Origin: Conchocele bisecta | Taxonomy: Eukaryota; Mollusca; Bivalvia; Lucinida; Thyasiridae | DNA: 64,000 bases | Reading direction: 5' to 3' | NCBI GenBank assembly: GCA_029237695.1 | Contig: CM055266.1 | Coordinates: 112,113,370 to 112,177,369, forward strand | In this document: positions 1-12,004 of the stretch, one piece after another | Layout: every line of letters starts with the position of its first letter | How positions within the stretch are numbered: position 1 is the first letter of the stretch | The notes under the pieces: generated by a model | Seen by the model: only the letters and a program-made list of their open reading frames with translations | Databases searched by the model: none | Told to the model about the DNA's origin: nothing | Made by a program: the position numbers and the translations under genes

Positions 1-411
1 TTATACTTTCGTATACCAACAAACAGCTTCGATTTATCTATTAATACTTCTCCCAAAACAGCCTTCCACGTCAATGTATTTGACAATTTCCTAATTTTAT
101 TTGAAACCAGTAAGCATGTCTCATGCTCCTCCGCCAGGACTACAGAAATACACAAAATGATGCTGTTGAAATCGGAAAGCCCCTCTTCGCCGGCCAACGC
201 AAAAGAAAAGAAAAACAATTGAAATTGGAATAAAAACTTTGGAGTCGGCGGGGAAAAAACTGAGGCCAAACAAACAAACAAACAATATTTTAGTTAGGCC
301 TAATTAAACAAGTTCTCAGAATGTACACTTGCTATAAAATATAAAAAATTGAGACTGTAACATCTGCACTTCTGATTAATGTCAATTTCATTTTCATTCT
401 TCATGACAAAC
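1..411. other. No recognisable feature
   Basis: AT-rich sequence in which I see no gene or repeat copy shared with the rest of the window. Confidence 0.4.
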
Positions 412-509
412 ATGGAGGCGGAGACAAATATTTCTGCCATTACAGAGAATTTTGCACAACAGAGTGTCAACATCACTGCACCTATTACATTGCGGTCAAC
501 ACTGTCTCC

Positions 510-2009
510 ATGGGCAACCGCAAAGTATCCGACAATAGGCTTACTGGTGTCATAGCAGATGCCTCTGGTGATATAGATTTCATTGCCTGGAACGAGACTG
601 CCAAGAATTTGGATTCAATATTAAAGAAAACTAGCACTTACAAAATTCAGCACACAAAAGTCAATATTGCCAATAAGATGTACACAAAATTGAAACACAC
701 GTGCCAATTGGTGTTTGATCAAAATACCAATTTTAAACACCTTCTAGTTGAGCCACTAGTGCCACCAATTACAATAACACCCATCTCGCAAGTCTTGGCG
801 ATGAACGACAAAGACAGCTGTATGGTAATTGGTATTACACACATGGCAAAGCCAGAAAAAATATCTAACATGATAATACTCAAATCCAAACTTAGAGACG
901 CCACTGGTGTGATTCAGATTTCAATCATTGGAGAAGACAATATTAAGAAATGTGATTTCAGCATTGGTGACATTGTTTTGTTAGAAAACACTATGTTAAG
1001 GACTTATAGACAGCTTCGGTGTATCCAATGTTCAACGGGAACACGAAAAGTAAACCCCAAAGACAGAGAATACAACAATTATTTACACAAACTGAACGAT
1101 CCAATAGGTGAGGATCTTTCACCAGAGCGAAAAGCTCCAACAGTGTACACTGTACAGACACTTGATGATGATGATGTAGGACGAAAACAATTTGCTGTAA
1201 AACTGACAAAAGTAAATATTGCATCAGCTTTTTATGATAAATGCCCACGGCACCAGTGTCGATCACGTGTTTTGTTGTTAGAATCTAAACTATACAGGTG
1301 CTCAAAATGTGCAGCTGATTACTACATCGCAACTAAAGGAATGGCATTGATTCTTGAAGTCAGCAGTCAAGATGCCACAAAAAACTTTATTCTGTTTAAT
1401 GAAGTGGCTGAAACATTAATCCAACACTCTGCAGAAAAATTATCATCTATGAAAAGTGATAGCATACGTGAAATTGAAGAAGGATTAATAAACAATGTGT
1501 ACTCTTTTGTCGTCAATCACAATAACAGAGGTGAATATATATGTGAATCTGTGGTGCCTGATTTACCGATCCACATGCCAGTCTGTCCGTCTGAGACACC
1601 GCCATCTTTGCCAGTCGACACGCCGCGTGTTCGACTGTCGGAGACATCGCCATCTTTCCCAGTCCACACGCCATTCCGTCCGTCGGAGACACCACCACCT
1701 TTATCAATCCATACGGGTGTTCGTCTGTCAGAAACACCGCCACCATTACCAGTTCATACACGTGTTCGTCTGTAAGAGAGACTGCCATCTTTTCCAATGC
1801 ATTTGCCAGTTTGTCTGTCAGAGACACCGCCACCTTTATCAGTACATATGCCAACGCGTCCGTCAGAGGCAGTTACCACATCAAACACTAAACGGCAATT
1901 ATTTGCAATTGACCTTTCACAAATAGTCTCACAAAATAGTGAGCCACATGTGCCTCTCAATCTGACAAAGAAAAGAAAATTCTCTGTGATCAACATATTG
2001 AAAAAATGA
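510..2009 (+). pseudogene. Helitron RPA1-like single-strand DNA-binding protein, one nonsense codon
   Basis: Resembles the large subunit of replication protein A as carried by Helitrons; such proteins bind the displaced single strand during rolling-circle transposition. The start shows an OB-fold pattern (RLTGVIADASGDIDFIAWNE); a second OB-like region follows at about residues 100-180. A four-ligand zinc ribbon of the RPA C-terminal domain is visible (CPRHQC, then CSKC, about residues 245-270). The tail holds about six degenerate 15-17-residue repeats built on SETPPPLPVHT. A TAA at 1773-1775 interrupts the repeat array, but the same frame continues to 2009 and ends in a basic KKRK-containing tail, so the intact protein was about 500 residues. 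A second ATG at 412 opens another frame that could hold the missing N-terminus after a frameshift. Confidence 0.8.
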
Positions 2010-3599
2010 TGTTAGAGCTTATTTTGTTACATTAAAACAAGTATTAAAAGCAATTAACATTTATAAAAGAAAGTAATACATCTGGCATAATTTGTGTTGG
2101 GGTTGTACAACTAGATTTCATTTTATTATAAGGTACATATATCATACCCAGTCTGTGCCGTAGCCCACTGATCCTGTGCCCGCGACCAGTACTGTACTTT
2201 TCGCTTCGGACCACCAGATTCCGTACACTTATTTGGATCTGATGTACTTGGAGATTTGACTATAGTGTTGAACTTGGGAGAGTAAAGGTCTCAATGTAAT
2301 TTTGCTAACCAAAGCACAATGATACATTTATTTTTACACATAGTTTAACATTCTAACGTGACTGAACATAAGTAAACAGATTTAAACAATTATTCGGACC
2401 AATGAATTTTCATTCGGACCAGTAAAATTTGCCATGTTGGTAGTCCAAAGGACCAGTGGGTTTACAAAAGCTATGTCACAGACTATATACCAGACAGAAC
2501 TTTTGCTCTTAAGTATATAATATGCCTTTATGTTCTGGTGACACTACAGTGACCCGAGTCGAAGGCCTATGTGGTCCTATTTGTATACACAAGGTGCATT
2601 CTAAGTGCTTTGTAAGTTCTGCTTTAATTTACAAATACTGTGCTGTCATTCAAAAATGCATATATGTACATGTACAGAAACAAATCTTGGAAGGTGGCTA
2701 CTACTTTGTGTCGCAGTAATGCATTTATCTGATGATCGCACATAATTCTTCAACTAATCTCATACTTTTGCTAGTGCTCAGGTCAATGTCATTCAATTGA
2801 ACTATTCAGTATTCACTAATTTGCATCCATGAAAACATAACATGGAAATAATTATCTTGTCAACTGGTGGCAACATTTCTTCTTTGATCAACCATCTTTA
2901 TAGTTTGACATTTTCAAATATTCCTGTCTGCAGCATAAATCCAGTACCCTCGGTTAGCCGAGACCTGTCACTAAGTAGTACTGATTCTTCTGATCATGCA
3001 GGGTTGAAAACTAACTATTTTACACTAGGTGCCTAGCTTTGCAAATTCTGATAATTAACATTGCATGAATGGTCAAAATCCTTCAAAAGTTAGGCGGCAA
3101 AATTTAGGTCACCATGTGCGCCTGTTCAACCATTAATTTTAAACCCTGCTGATTGACCGATGATTGATTATAATAATCTATTGTTTATTGAAATGTCTCG
3201 CTCGCTTGCGGACAGCGCGATATAGTTGGTACATTGGCGTACGTCCGTACGTGCGTGCGTCCAACTTTTAGTTAAAGTTTTGATGTACACTATATCTATG
3301 CAAACGCTTTTCTGATTGACTCTAAACTTCACATAATTACGTGTTTATCATCATCCATATTTTCATTCTACGCCCCATCCGTGTCGCCCCCATGCCCAAT
3401 GTCAAAGTCAAATTGTATTACATGTCGCATACATAACAACAACACTCACATCATTGACAGCTGCCACTACCATATCATGGTTGCTAGTAGTACTATCAAA
3501 TGCATGTTAGGGTGCAACATGCGGGTCACGGCCATGTAGTTAGCAACATCTATCACTGTCAATTTATATTATCATTCAACTCAAACGATTATTTACCTA
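2010..3599. other. Intergenic, no gene seen
   Basis: AT-rich sequence inside the Helitron interval. Only short chance reading frames (for example 2522-2719 and 2842-3036) without recognisable motifs. I see nothing else here. Confidence 0.4.
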
Positions 3600-4390
3600 T
3601 TTACTACATCAGTGATTTCATTATTTTAGTCCACCTGAGCCAAGGCCCAAGGGACCTATTGTTACTGCTTTTCGTCTGTCCGTCCGTCGTCATCGTCCGT
3701 TAACATTTTCAAACGTCTTCTCCCAAACCGCAGGGCCGATGTTGGCCAGACTTCACAGATATGGTACTGAGGTCGGGGGAAAGCAAAGTTGTTAAACTGG
3801 AGTCATTCGGAAATGCAAGATGTTTGCCCTCTAAAAATAGCACAAAATTTTAAAAATAATCACAAACTGATGAACCGATTTTGACAAAACTTTGTAGGAA
3901 TGATTGACCACTGATGCTCTTTCATAGTTGTTAAAATGTTTACCCCCAGGTCAAATGTGAGCGTTGCCTGTTGAGTCAATTTGGGGTCACATTTCATTCT
4001 TGGTAGAATATGGTCATGTCATATATCAAATTGAAGGTATTGACCAGATGATCGCTCTGGTGCACTTCATGAAATCAGATGATTACGTATGCCAATATGG
4101 TCACCAAAAGGTCGTCCTATTATTACAAATTCCCAGTATCTTCTTCTCAGGAACCGCTTAGCTGGTGCTGTCCCAAACTTCACATTTATGGTCCTTGCCT
4201 GAAGCATTTTCAGATTTGTTGATGAACTGCTTTTGATGAAACTTCCTACCAATGATGGACCACATTTGCTCTTTCGTATATGTTAAAAGATGACCCCGGG
4301 TTCAAAAATTGTCGTGCCCCAGGAGGTCAAATTGGGGTCAGCTAACATCTTTTTCTCATTATGGTCCTTAAGCGAACCAAATTCAGATCT
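3600..4390 (+). repeat. Dispersed repeat D1, copy 1
   Basis: Low-complexity-free repeat. The segment at about 4010-4230 (ATATGGTCATGTCATATATC onward) matches, in inverse orientation, the segment at about 55940-56180 and again 55737-55835. The element itself seems to contain two or three internal units of about 180-200 bp, each with a phrase like CAAACTTCACATTTATGGTC. Confidence 0.6.
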
Positions 4391-4417
4391 GATAAAGTGC
4401 AGTCGTCACTTAGATCC

Positions 4418-4795
4418 AGTGGGTGGTGGTCGGGCGAACGAGACGGCGTAAATTAACGGTAAGGGTTCCTCCTTATAGGAATCACGATTTTCCTGGTTTG
4501 GCCCTCAGGTACGTTTTTATCTTTGGCTCTTTTGTTACCTGGGAGTTGAATTGGGTTATTGCCCATTGTATAAGTAGTAAGATTATTACTGATCCTACTG
4601 CTTTTGGGAGGGGCCAAGTGATTCTGGTGTGGCGAGGACCTGGCATCAGATCAGGATTATTCTGATTTCAGGGCTGAATATATAGTTTTGTTATTGTAAA
4701 TATTCAGTTCTGATTTTGGGATTTTCCCCCCAATTGTACATGTACTTGAAAATGTACATGTACTTGTACAGGTAATATATGGGATTTAGTGCTCT
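4418..4795 (+). repeat. SINE-like repeat S1, copy 1
   Basis: Shares a long near-identical block with 12976-13340, including TGGTTTGGCCCTCAGGTA and the late TTCTGATTTCAGGGCTGAATA. More diverged copies lie at 5991, 11812, 12799, 13400, 26175 and (inverted) 51860. Confidence 0.7.
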
Positions 4796-4997
4796 CCAAA
4801 AGTAGGTGAACTATAGATAAACCTGGAAATATGTGCAGTGATCTAATCTGTGTCTGCAGTTGTGTCAGGTGGGCGAATCCAGGCCAATTTGGGTCTACTC
4901 TACACCTAAAAACTGACAGAAAAATAATAAAATTATCATAAATTGATATCACCACTATTTGACACGGGGCGACGTAACTCGCCAGTATACCCTACGC

Positions 4998-5970
4998 GTA
5001 TAATGGCGCTACTAAATTGAAAGGGCTCTAACAAGCCGTGCAGATACGGTCACAGTCACCGTAGTAAAAACGCCGTCGAATACACAGTAAAACAATAAAT
5101 GAATGTTCTTGCGATGAAGCTAAATTTAATATTCGAAGACTTCGCCAATTATTAATGTCGATGGCTTATTTCGTAAAAAATATTCACTAAAAATTTGGTC
5201 GGACTTCATTTTAGACAAACATATGGATCGATGGTGTAACAAATACGTGAATTTCTCGCCTTATTTCGCAAATATTTAGCGTGGAAGCAGTTTGAATGTG
5301 AAAGTTAGAAAAAAATAAACTGACACAGCAACGTCGGCTACTACACAAAGGGAAAATGAATTATCAGTGTGTAAAAAATTATATCAAAATCAACTTTCAG
5401 TTTGGATTCTACCACACATATGACGTGGCGGAATTTGATTTGTAGACTCTAAATTTTGATTGGTCCGTCATTTGTACAGGTGCTTGGTTATTTGTATTTA
5501 ATCAAATTACAATTACGTCATCCACAGGAAGTATCCATTGTTTTCAACACACAAGAGAATATAGAAAACAAATCGATGGCGAGCGTTGAATTTAGCTTAA
5601 TAATATGGGTGAGATTTGTTTTTAAGTTTAATATATGTTAAAGTTCACATTCGAACCGCTTCCATGCTAAATATTTGCAAAATAAAGCGAGCAATCCACT
5701 TATTTGTAACACCATTTCTCCATATGTTGTCTAAAATGAAGTTCAACCAACTTTTTAGCGAAAACCTTTACAACATAAACGCTCGCCTTTAATAATTGGC
5801 GAAGTCTTCGAATATAAAATTTAGCTTCATTGCAAGAATATTCGTTCATTGTTTTATTAGTAGAAGAATTATTGAAAAAATATTGAAAATTGTGAATTTT
5901 ACGTCATTTTACCTGCGATGACTGTGACAGTATCAGTGAGGCTAGTTAGTGCCCTTTCATTATTATATAC
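4998..5970. mobile_element. Foldback (long inverted-repeat) element
   Basis: Two arms of about 320 bp, about 4998-5303 and 5643-5970, are inverted copies of each other, separated by about 340 bp. Shared landmarks are CGAAGACTTCGCCAATTATT in the left arm and its reverse complement AATAATTGGCGAAGTCTTCG in the right arm. The outer ends read GTATAATGGCGC and ATTATTATATAC. No coding capacity is seen, so it is a non-autonomous element or a fold-back of two inverted copies. Confidence 0.7.
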
Positions 5971-5990
5971 ATTATAGGGTGCACGGGTGT

Positions 5991-6405
5991 AGTTCCGTTG
6001 CCCTGTGTGGGTGGTTGGTCGGGAGCATGCGAAGGGTAATTAAACGATCGTTGTTCATCCTTATCGGAATGCCGAATTACATGGTTTGGCCCTCATGTAC
6101 ATTTTCAGCATTCTGATACTTGTGAGCTAAATCTTGTGATACTCCATTCAAAGTAATCAAATTAGTGCTGATCATAGTACTTTTGGGGTTGGAGCTAAGT
6201 GACTTGGTGTGGAATTGACCTGGCACCAGGTCAGGATATTCTAATATCAGGGCTGAATATATATTTTTCTGTAAATACTCAGTTCTGGTTTTGGGAATTT
6301 CAATCATTATGGACAGGTTAAATTCGGGATAGACCCGTTGGCCCGGCCTTAAATGACCTTAGCTGTTGATAGGCAGTTAAACACTAATAATCAATCGATC
6401 AATCC
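5991..6405 (+). repeat. SINE-like repeat S1, copy 2, with simple-repeat tail
   Basis: Starts near GTGTGGGTGGTTGGTCGGGA and ends in AATCAATCGATCAATC after the conserved tail ATGACCTTAGCTGTTGATAG. The short repeated tail is why I call the family SINE-like. Confidence 0.65.
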
Positions 6406-6468
6406 GTTGCCCTGTGCTATTTGACTGTAAAACAACAAATTTAAATTTAAACTTTTTATTTATTTCAG

Positions 6469-7446
6469 ATGCCGTCTGCACGAGTTCAAATATTTAACAA
6501 CATTCTGTTCATCCTGTTGACCGCATATCAATGTGATGATCTCCATAATACAATTCAATCAGTTTCTCATCAAGTAGGATCCTATCCTGTACCAGAGCCA
6601 GTGACAACTTTACCTAACTATCATACTGTTAACCAAACAGCATTAGCACAGCTACCTGATGATGCACCTTCTGGTATGATACCACTGAATAGTCCAAGTG
6701 ATGGAAACTGTTTATTTAATGCAGCTTTAATATTAATTTCTGGTAATTGTTCATTATCAATGTAACTCCGTGTCCGCACTGCCATTGCACTGTCCCAGCT
6801 TCAAGACAATTTCACTAATCCAAACAATTTACAAGCACGCCAATTAATTCATGAACAGTGTATACTTTATAACCCATTTGGTACAAATCCAAATCTGAGA
6901 GTTCGTGAACATACTATTGATAATACTGAATTTCAGCTTGTATTTCAAACTGAACTAGAAAATACATTTACAAATGGTAGATGGTCTTCAATGTGGCAGA
7001 TAATAGGACTGGCAACAGCATTACAGATGCCAATAATTTCAATTTACCCAAATTACCATCCAAGGATTCGTCAACTTTTCCAAACAATAGTACAACCTTT
7101 ACTCGGAACTACTGACAATATGTTTGTCTTGCCTATTTTCTTGACAGGATACACCAATGACAGAGGAAATTTCATTGCAAATCATTTTGTCCCATTGGTG
7201 ACTAAAAGATATCTGCAGAATGTTCGATCTCCTTATGTTCAAGAAACACAACAGTCACCGTCAACAACGAGTATATCTCTACAACACGTCACTGTCCAAT
7301 CCAAACCCATTATATCAAGCACATCTAAACAAGCAAATGTTTGTCTTCCTTTTTTCCTTTTGAAAATGTCAAAAGCCCACACATTTTGTGGATCATGTGA
7401 GAAACGAATTATATCCCATGTTATTAATAAGAGTGATGAGTATTAG
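6469..7446 (+). pseudogene. Helitron Rep N-terminal part: OTU-like cysteine protease domain
   Basis: Same reading frame as the downstream Rep region. It carries the OTU active-site signature SDGNCLFNAA (Asp/Cys block, about residues 76-86). Later sequence fits the rest of the OTU fold (MWQIIGLATALQMPIISIYP, then NHFVPLV, with the His-containing end block). OTU domains are typical of Helentron and some animal Helitron polyproteins, where their role is unknown. The frame is broken by a TAA at 6763-6765 directly after the catalytic block and a TAG at 7444-7446; otherwise it stays open. Confidence 0.75.
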
Positions 7447-7449
7447 CAG

Positions 7450-9644
7450 TTGTGTACATTTTGCTTTAAATATATCCATAAACCATGTAAATCACCCTTA
7501 CACATAGACTTTATGCAACCTGGTCAAATACCACCCTCATTGTCTTGCCTCAATTGTACTGAAGTCAGACTCATTTCTCAAGTTCATCCATACATGAATA
7601 TGATTTACCTGCCATCTGGAGGCCAACTTGTACTGTCTGGACAATCAATCAATATACCAATACCCACTCAGAAATTATATAGCTCTCTTCCTAAGCCACT
7701 TGACCCAAATGCCCTAGTACAAATTTATTCAGCTTCATCAAAGACATTCTTCCAATATGTTAACACAACTCAAATCAAGATGGCATTACAATGGTTGAAA
7801 ATAAACAATCATCTTTACAAGGATGTTGATATTGGGATGGACATTGTATTTGATCACGTGACAGAGCACATTAGTTCAAATATAGACTGTGATATTCAAG
7901 AATTTGGTCTTATTCCCGATGTCTATCAAATTAAACTGTCTGGTACAATTGAATCATGTACACTTCCTACATTTACACTTCCTCATATCTGTGATTCACC
8001 ATTGAATATCTTTCATTCTCGTACCATTGAAGAATTGGCCTTTCCAATATTCTATTGGACACACGCTGGTCACAATGTGCACCTTATCTATTTCGGTAAT
8101 TACATATATATGAACAACATGCTTTACAATCTGCAATTACAACAGTATTGAGAACAAAAAACAAATACTAATAGATCAGTGCGTGTAGAAGATGTATCTG
8201 GTACACAAAATATTGACAGCAAAACTGACAATTACATGTTCATGCGCCAAATGCGTGGAACAGCAGCATTTTGGAAAAATGAACTTCAAAAACTCATGGC
8301 AAAATTAATAACTCTAGGAGCACCAACATTTTTCCTCTCTCTTAGTGCTAATGACATGCACTGGTCAGACCTTCACTGTTTCATTGATTCAGCTCTCACA
8401 TCTGAGAAATTAGCTAGCCTTTCTTACACAGACTTATGTAAAATCATCAGAGAAAATCCTGTCATGTGTGCTATTCATTTTCACAATCGGTGGGAAGCTT
8501 TTCTTCATCATTTTCTGTTAAGAGCACCACATCCACTAGGTTATGTCAATGACTACTTCGCTCCTGTAGAATTCCAGACTCGAGGCAGCCCCCATTTACA
8601 CATATTATTGTGGATTGCAGATTCACCCATGCTAGAGGACCATAATAACCCATTTCTTATACCTTTATATATATTTCTGCTCAACAATTTCATGAACACA
8701 ATCCAAATTTACAGAGACTCGTCCAAACGCTACAACAGCATGCCCACACAGCAACATGTGCAAGACGAAATAATACATGTCGCTTTGATTTCCCTGCTCC
8801 TGTCCTTCAAGAAACACGTCTCAAAATTAAAACTGACACTGTTTCACGAGCACGGTTCTATCTTCTAAAACGAGAATCCACTGATATTTGGACTAACCCA
8901 TACAACAGTGATGTTTTACAAGCTTGGAATGCTAATATGGACATGCAGCTTGTTGGATCTATGTACCAAGCAGCACGATATATATGTACATAAATTTGCA
9001 AAAATGAACCATTTGCGTTCAAGCAAAAGATCCGTTCTACTCTCCATGAACTACCAAAAGAATCATCACAGCGTAGAATTCGAAGTAAAATTGGCAACAT
9101 TTTGTTGACACATCGTACAATCAGCACACAAGAAACAGTGTATCGCATCTTAGGCTTACAAATGGTGTACAACTCAAGAGAAAGTATATATATTGACACA
9201 TCCCTGCCTGACAAGCGATACAGCATTCTTAAATCCAAGAAGCAACTAGATGAGGTATCTCCTGGAAGCACCGATCTGTACGTTGATAATATGAGACAGT
9301 ACTATCTTTACCGCCCCAACACAGATTTGTTTGAGCCAATGACACTTTCCAAATTTGTAACTAACTACAAACTTGCATACAGAATGCCCAATACAGCTTC
9401 TCGTGGTCTTTCTCGCTACCAATTTCAAGTGAAAGACAAAATAATTATCATTATGGAAAGATCAAAACCAGATTGTCTTCAGTGTTACATTCCAAAATTA
9501 ACACTGGATCCAGAAGCTCACTACTTCAGTATGCTTTATTTATTCATGGCGTTTTGCTCAGACTCTGAGATTATAGCTCCTTACAAGTCGTACCAAGAAG
9601 CTTTTCCTTGCAACAGTATCTACATATGTTTACTCTCAAAATAG
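7450..9644 (+). pseudogene. Helitron Rep (HUH, Y2) endonuclease domain, broken
   Basis: Continues the OTU frame. A cysteine-rich start (CTFCFKYIHKPC) is followed by the Helitron-like N domain (FMRQMRGTAAFWKNELQKLM at about 8240-8300; FFLSLSANDMHWSDL). The metal-binding HUH motif reads EFQTRGSPHLHILLW, with His-Leu-His at 8591-8599. Stops lie at 8149-8151 and 8866-8868. Sequence continuing the family pattern (FPAPVLQETRL onward) shifts frame near 8780. The catalytic double-tyrosine motif keeps its first Tyr, but the codon at the expected second Tyr is a TAA at 8991-8993. The frame 9102-9644 then gives the linker to the helicase (DPEAHYFSMLYLFM). HUH Reps nick and rejoin one strand during rolling-circle transposition; this copy is dead. 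Confidence 0.85.
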
Positions 9645-9707
9645 ATCGTGACTCACACAACACTAGACTACTAAAGCATACAAGCAACACTGATATTCAC
9701 ATAATTA

Positions 9708-10229
9708 ATGCTATTCATGACGCACCTTCATCATCAATTCCTTCCGTCAGATGATCAAAAATGTGCTGGAATACCTTGCCAAATTATATTGGCAATTGGT
9801 GCAAGAGTTATGTTGATACGAAATATACACACTGCTCACGGTCTCGTCAATGGTGCACAAGGTACTGTCACATCATTTGAATGGACAAACCCACAGGGTA
9901 AATTATCAGACCAAGAAATGCCATCATGTGTTAATGTTCTATTTGATGACCACAATATCGTTACTGGCATTGCTAATATTCGTAATGCAATCGGTATTAC
10001 TCCATTAACAGTTCAATATCTTGGTAATGATCACAAATATGTGTCGTGAACACAAATACCGTTAACACTTCCATTTGGTACCACTGTTCATAACGTTCAG
10101 GGTCTAACACTGACGAAAGCTGTTTTCGATATTTTACTCAGCATATTCTCGCCAGGAATGGAATATGTTGCTCTCAGCCGAGTTTCCAAACTAGAATATT
10201 TGTACCTCTTGAAATTGTGCACACCATGA
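9708..10229 (+). pseudogene. Helitron PIF1-like helicase, C-terminal part only
   Basis: Shows the late PIF1/Helitron helicase motifs: GARVMLIRNIHTAHGLVNGA (motif V region, about 9810-9870) and, after an in-frame TGA at 10047-10049, PFGTTVHNVQGLTL with YVALSRV (motif VI region). The ATPase core with the Walker A (GxxGxGKT) and DExx motifs, normally several hundred residues before this point, is absent. The sequence passes from the Rep-helicase linker at about 9640 to the C-terminal motifs within about 130 bp. An internal deletion is the simplest reading. Confidence 0.8.
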
Positions 10230-11064
10230 ATTTACCCATCATCCACCGCTAATGAAGAAATGGTCCAGTATCGTCTTCAAATACCAAGTAAATTACATGT
10301 ACATGTAATGGATATTAATGCTCATATGACACAAACTCATGTTAACGTGAATGTAGTAAATGGAACTTGTTGCCAAAATACACCGTTAAACTATTGACTG
10401 GAAGGACAGCCAACACGAACAAACATGTATGTGCATATACAGTTTAATACCTGGTACATTGGTACATGTACTGATGGTGTACATGTGGTAGGAAAATTAC
10501 ATTTATAAGTCATTTGTAACTATGATGACTCTTTATATTAAGATAATATGAATTGCTATATTCATACATGTGCTATGTGTGTTTTCGACAAACAGATTCA
10601 TTGAATGATGATACTGCGCTACATGTATGTTTCTCATAGATACTTCCTGACAATGTAGACGTTTATAGTGTTAAGCATTTAGTGATACATTGCTAAATGA
10701 TTTACTCTGCTGAAAATTGGTAAATGATATATGTTGAGCTGAGAATCACTTGATAAAGATAATTGTGTTGTTAATCGTCATTTCAGCTACAGTATTAGCT
10801 GCTATTGAGAAATGGACAGAGGAATGTATAATACACACATCTGTTGATAATTGTGGTGCATTAACCAATGAGAATTCTGGAGAATTTTACATGTATATTG
10901 TAAACTTGTTTCTGTCTGACTTTCATGTACATGCGAGTTGTGTATAATAATATGGAGATGTTACCCACTGATTTTTAGGGGTATTATATTTAATATACCA
11001 TCATGACCATGCGTGTTTCTAACAAATTCAGCGAATGATGATACTGTGCTATGGTTCTCATTAG

Positions 11065-11264
11065 GCCAACAAAATAAATAGGTGTGGTTTAGGCAACATG
11101 GCCAACACAAAGAGGGTATGTAAGTTGACAATGTTGTTTGTTTTACTAAAATCGACCATAATTTTGCCAACAAAGTGGGATTTTGTTTTCAATTCTCCGA
11201 CAAAAACTTTAGGGTTGGCCGGAAAATCGAGCAGGTTGCCTGAACCACACCTATTTCCTTTTGG
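11065..11264. mobile_element. MITE of about 200 bp with 6-bp target duplication
   Basis: Interrupts the second tandem unit between TCTCATTAG and ATACTTC, which are adjacent (TCTCATAGATACTTC) in the first unit. The ends are inverted: AAATAGGTGTGGTTTAGGCA at the left, and at the right TGCCTGAACCACACCTATTT. The outer base pairs read GCCAA and TTGG. CATTAG flanks both sides (11059-11064 and 11265-11270), a clean target-site duplication. Confidence 0.75.
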
Positions 11265-11811
11265 CATTAGATACTTCATGTGAATGCAGACATTCATAGC
11301 GTTCAGCATTAACCATTTAGTGACAAATATGCATGTGATTTACTCAGCAGTCAATTTGTAATTGTTATGACACAATCACTTGCTAACGATAATTGTGTTG
11401 GTAATCATCATTTATGCTACAGTATCATCTGCTATTGAGAAAGAGACATAGGAACGTTTGATACACACATCTGTTGATAATTATGGTACATTAACCAATG
11501 AGAATTCTGGAAGATTTTACATGTATATTGTAAACTTATTTGTGACTTTCATGTACATGCAAATTGTCTATAATACTATAGAGATGTTACACAGTGATTT
11601 TTAACGGTATTGTAATGTTCGAAAATGGAAATTTTCACTTGAACGACAAGCAAGACACAAACATATACATGTATGTACTTGTGAGCAATACATTTGTGTA
11701 CTTGTGGATACGAATATTGAATTATAATGACATTCATAGTATTAAGTGATTTGTAAATAGTATGACTCTTTTTATTAACATATTGTGAATTACTATGTTG
11801 ATATATAATAG

Positions 11812-12004
11812 AGCAGAATTATTCTAATTTCAGGGCTGAAATGTACTTTTGTTTTCATATATTGTGCAGTACAGTTCAGCTCTGATTTTGATATTTCCCC
11901 CTCATCTATACAGGTAAAATACGGGATTCCACCCCGTTGACCCATCTGTGATGACCTCGCTGTCGGACGGACGTAAAACTCATTCAATGAATCAATCAAT
12001 CAAT
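11812..12004 (+). repeat. SINE-like repeat S1, 3' fragment
   Basis: Contains the S1 3' part (TAATTTCAGGGCTGAAATG) and ends in a CAATCAATCAATC tail. It lacks the 5' half. Confidence 0.6.

Larger units (their letters stand above)
412..10229 (+). mobile_element. Decayed autonomous Helitron (Helentron-type), RPA + OTU/Rep/helicase
   Basis: A plus-strand rolling-circle transposon remnant. An RPA-like gene lies at its left, and a long Rep-helicase reading frame with an OTU protease domain lies at its right. This combination (RPA, OTU, HUH Rep, PIF1-like helicase) is known from animal Helitrons and Helentrons. The two coding blocks are separated by about 4.4 kb of noncoding DNA containing younger repeats (D1, two S1 copies, a foldback element), so the element has been enlarged by later insertions. 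I could not fix the true 5' or 3' termini; the coordinates run from the first plausible RPA codon to the last helicase codon. The stops and the helicase deletion mean this copy cannot supply its own proteins. Confidence 0.8.
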
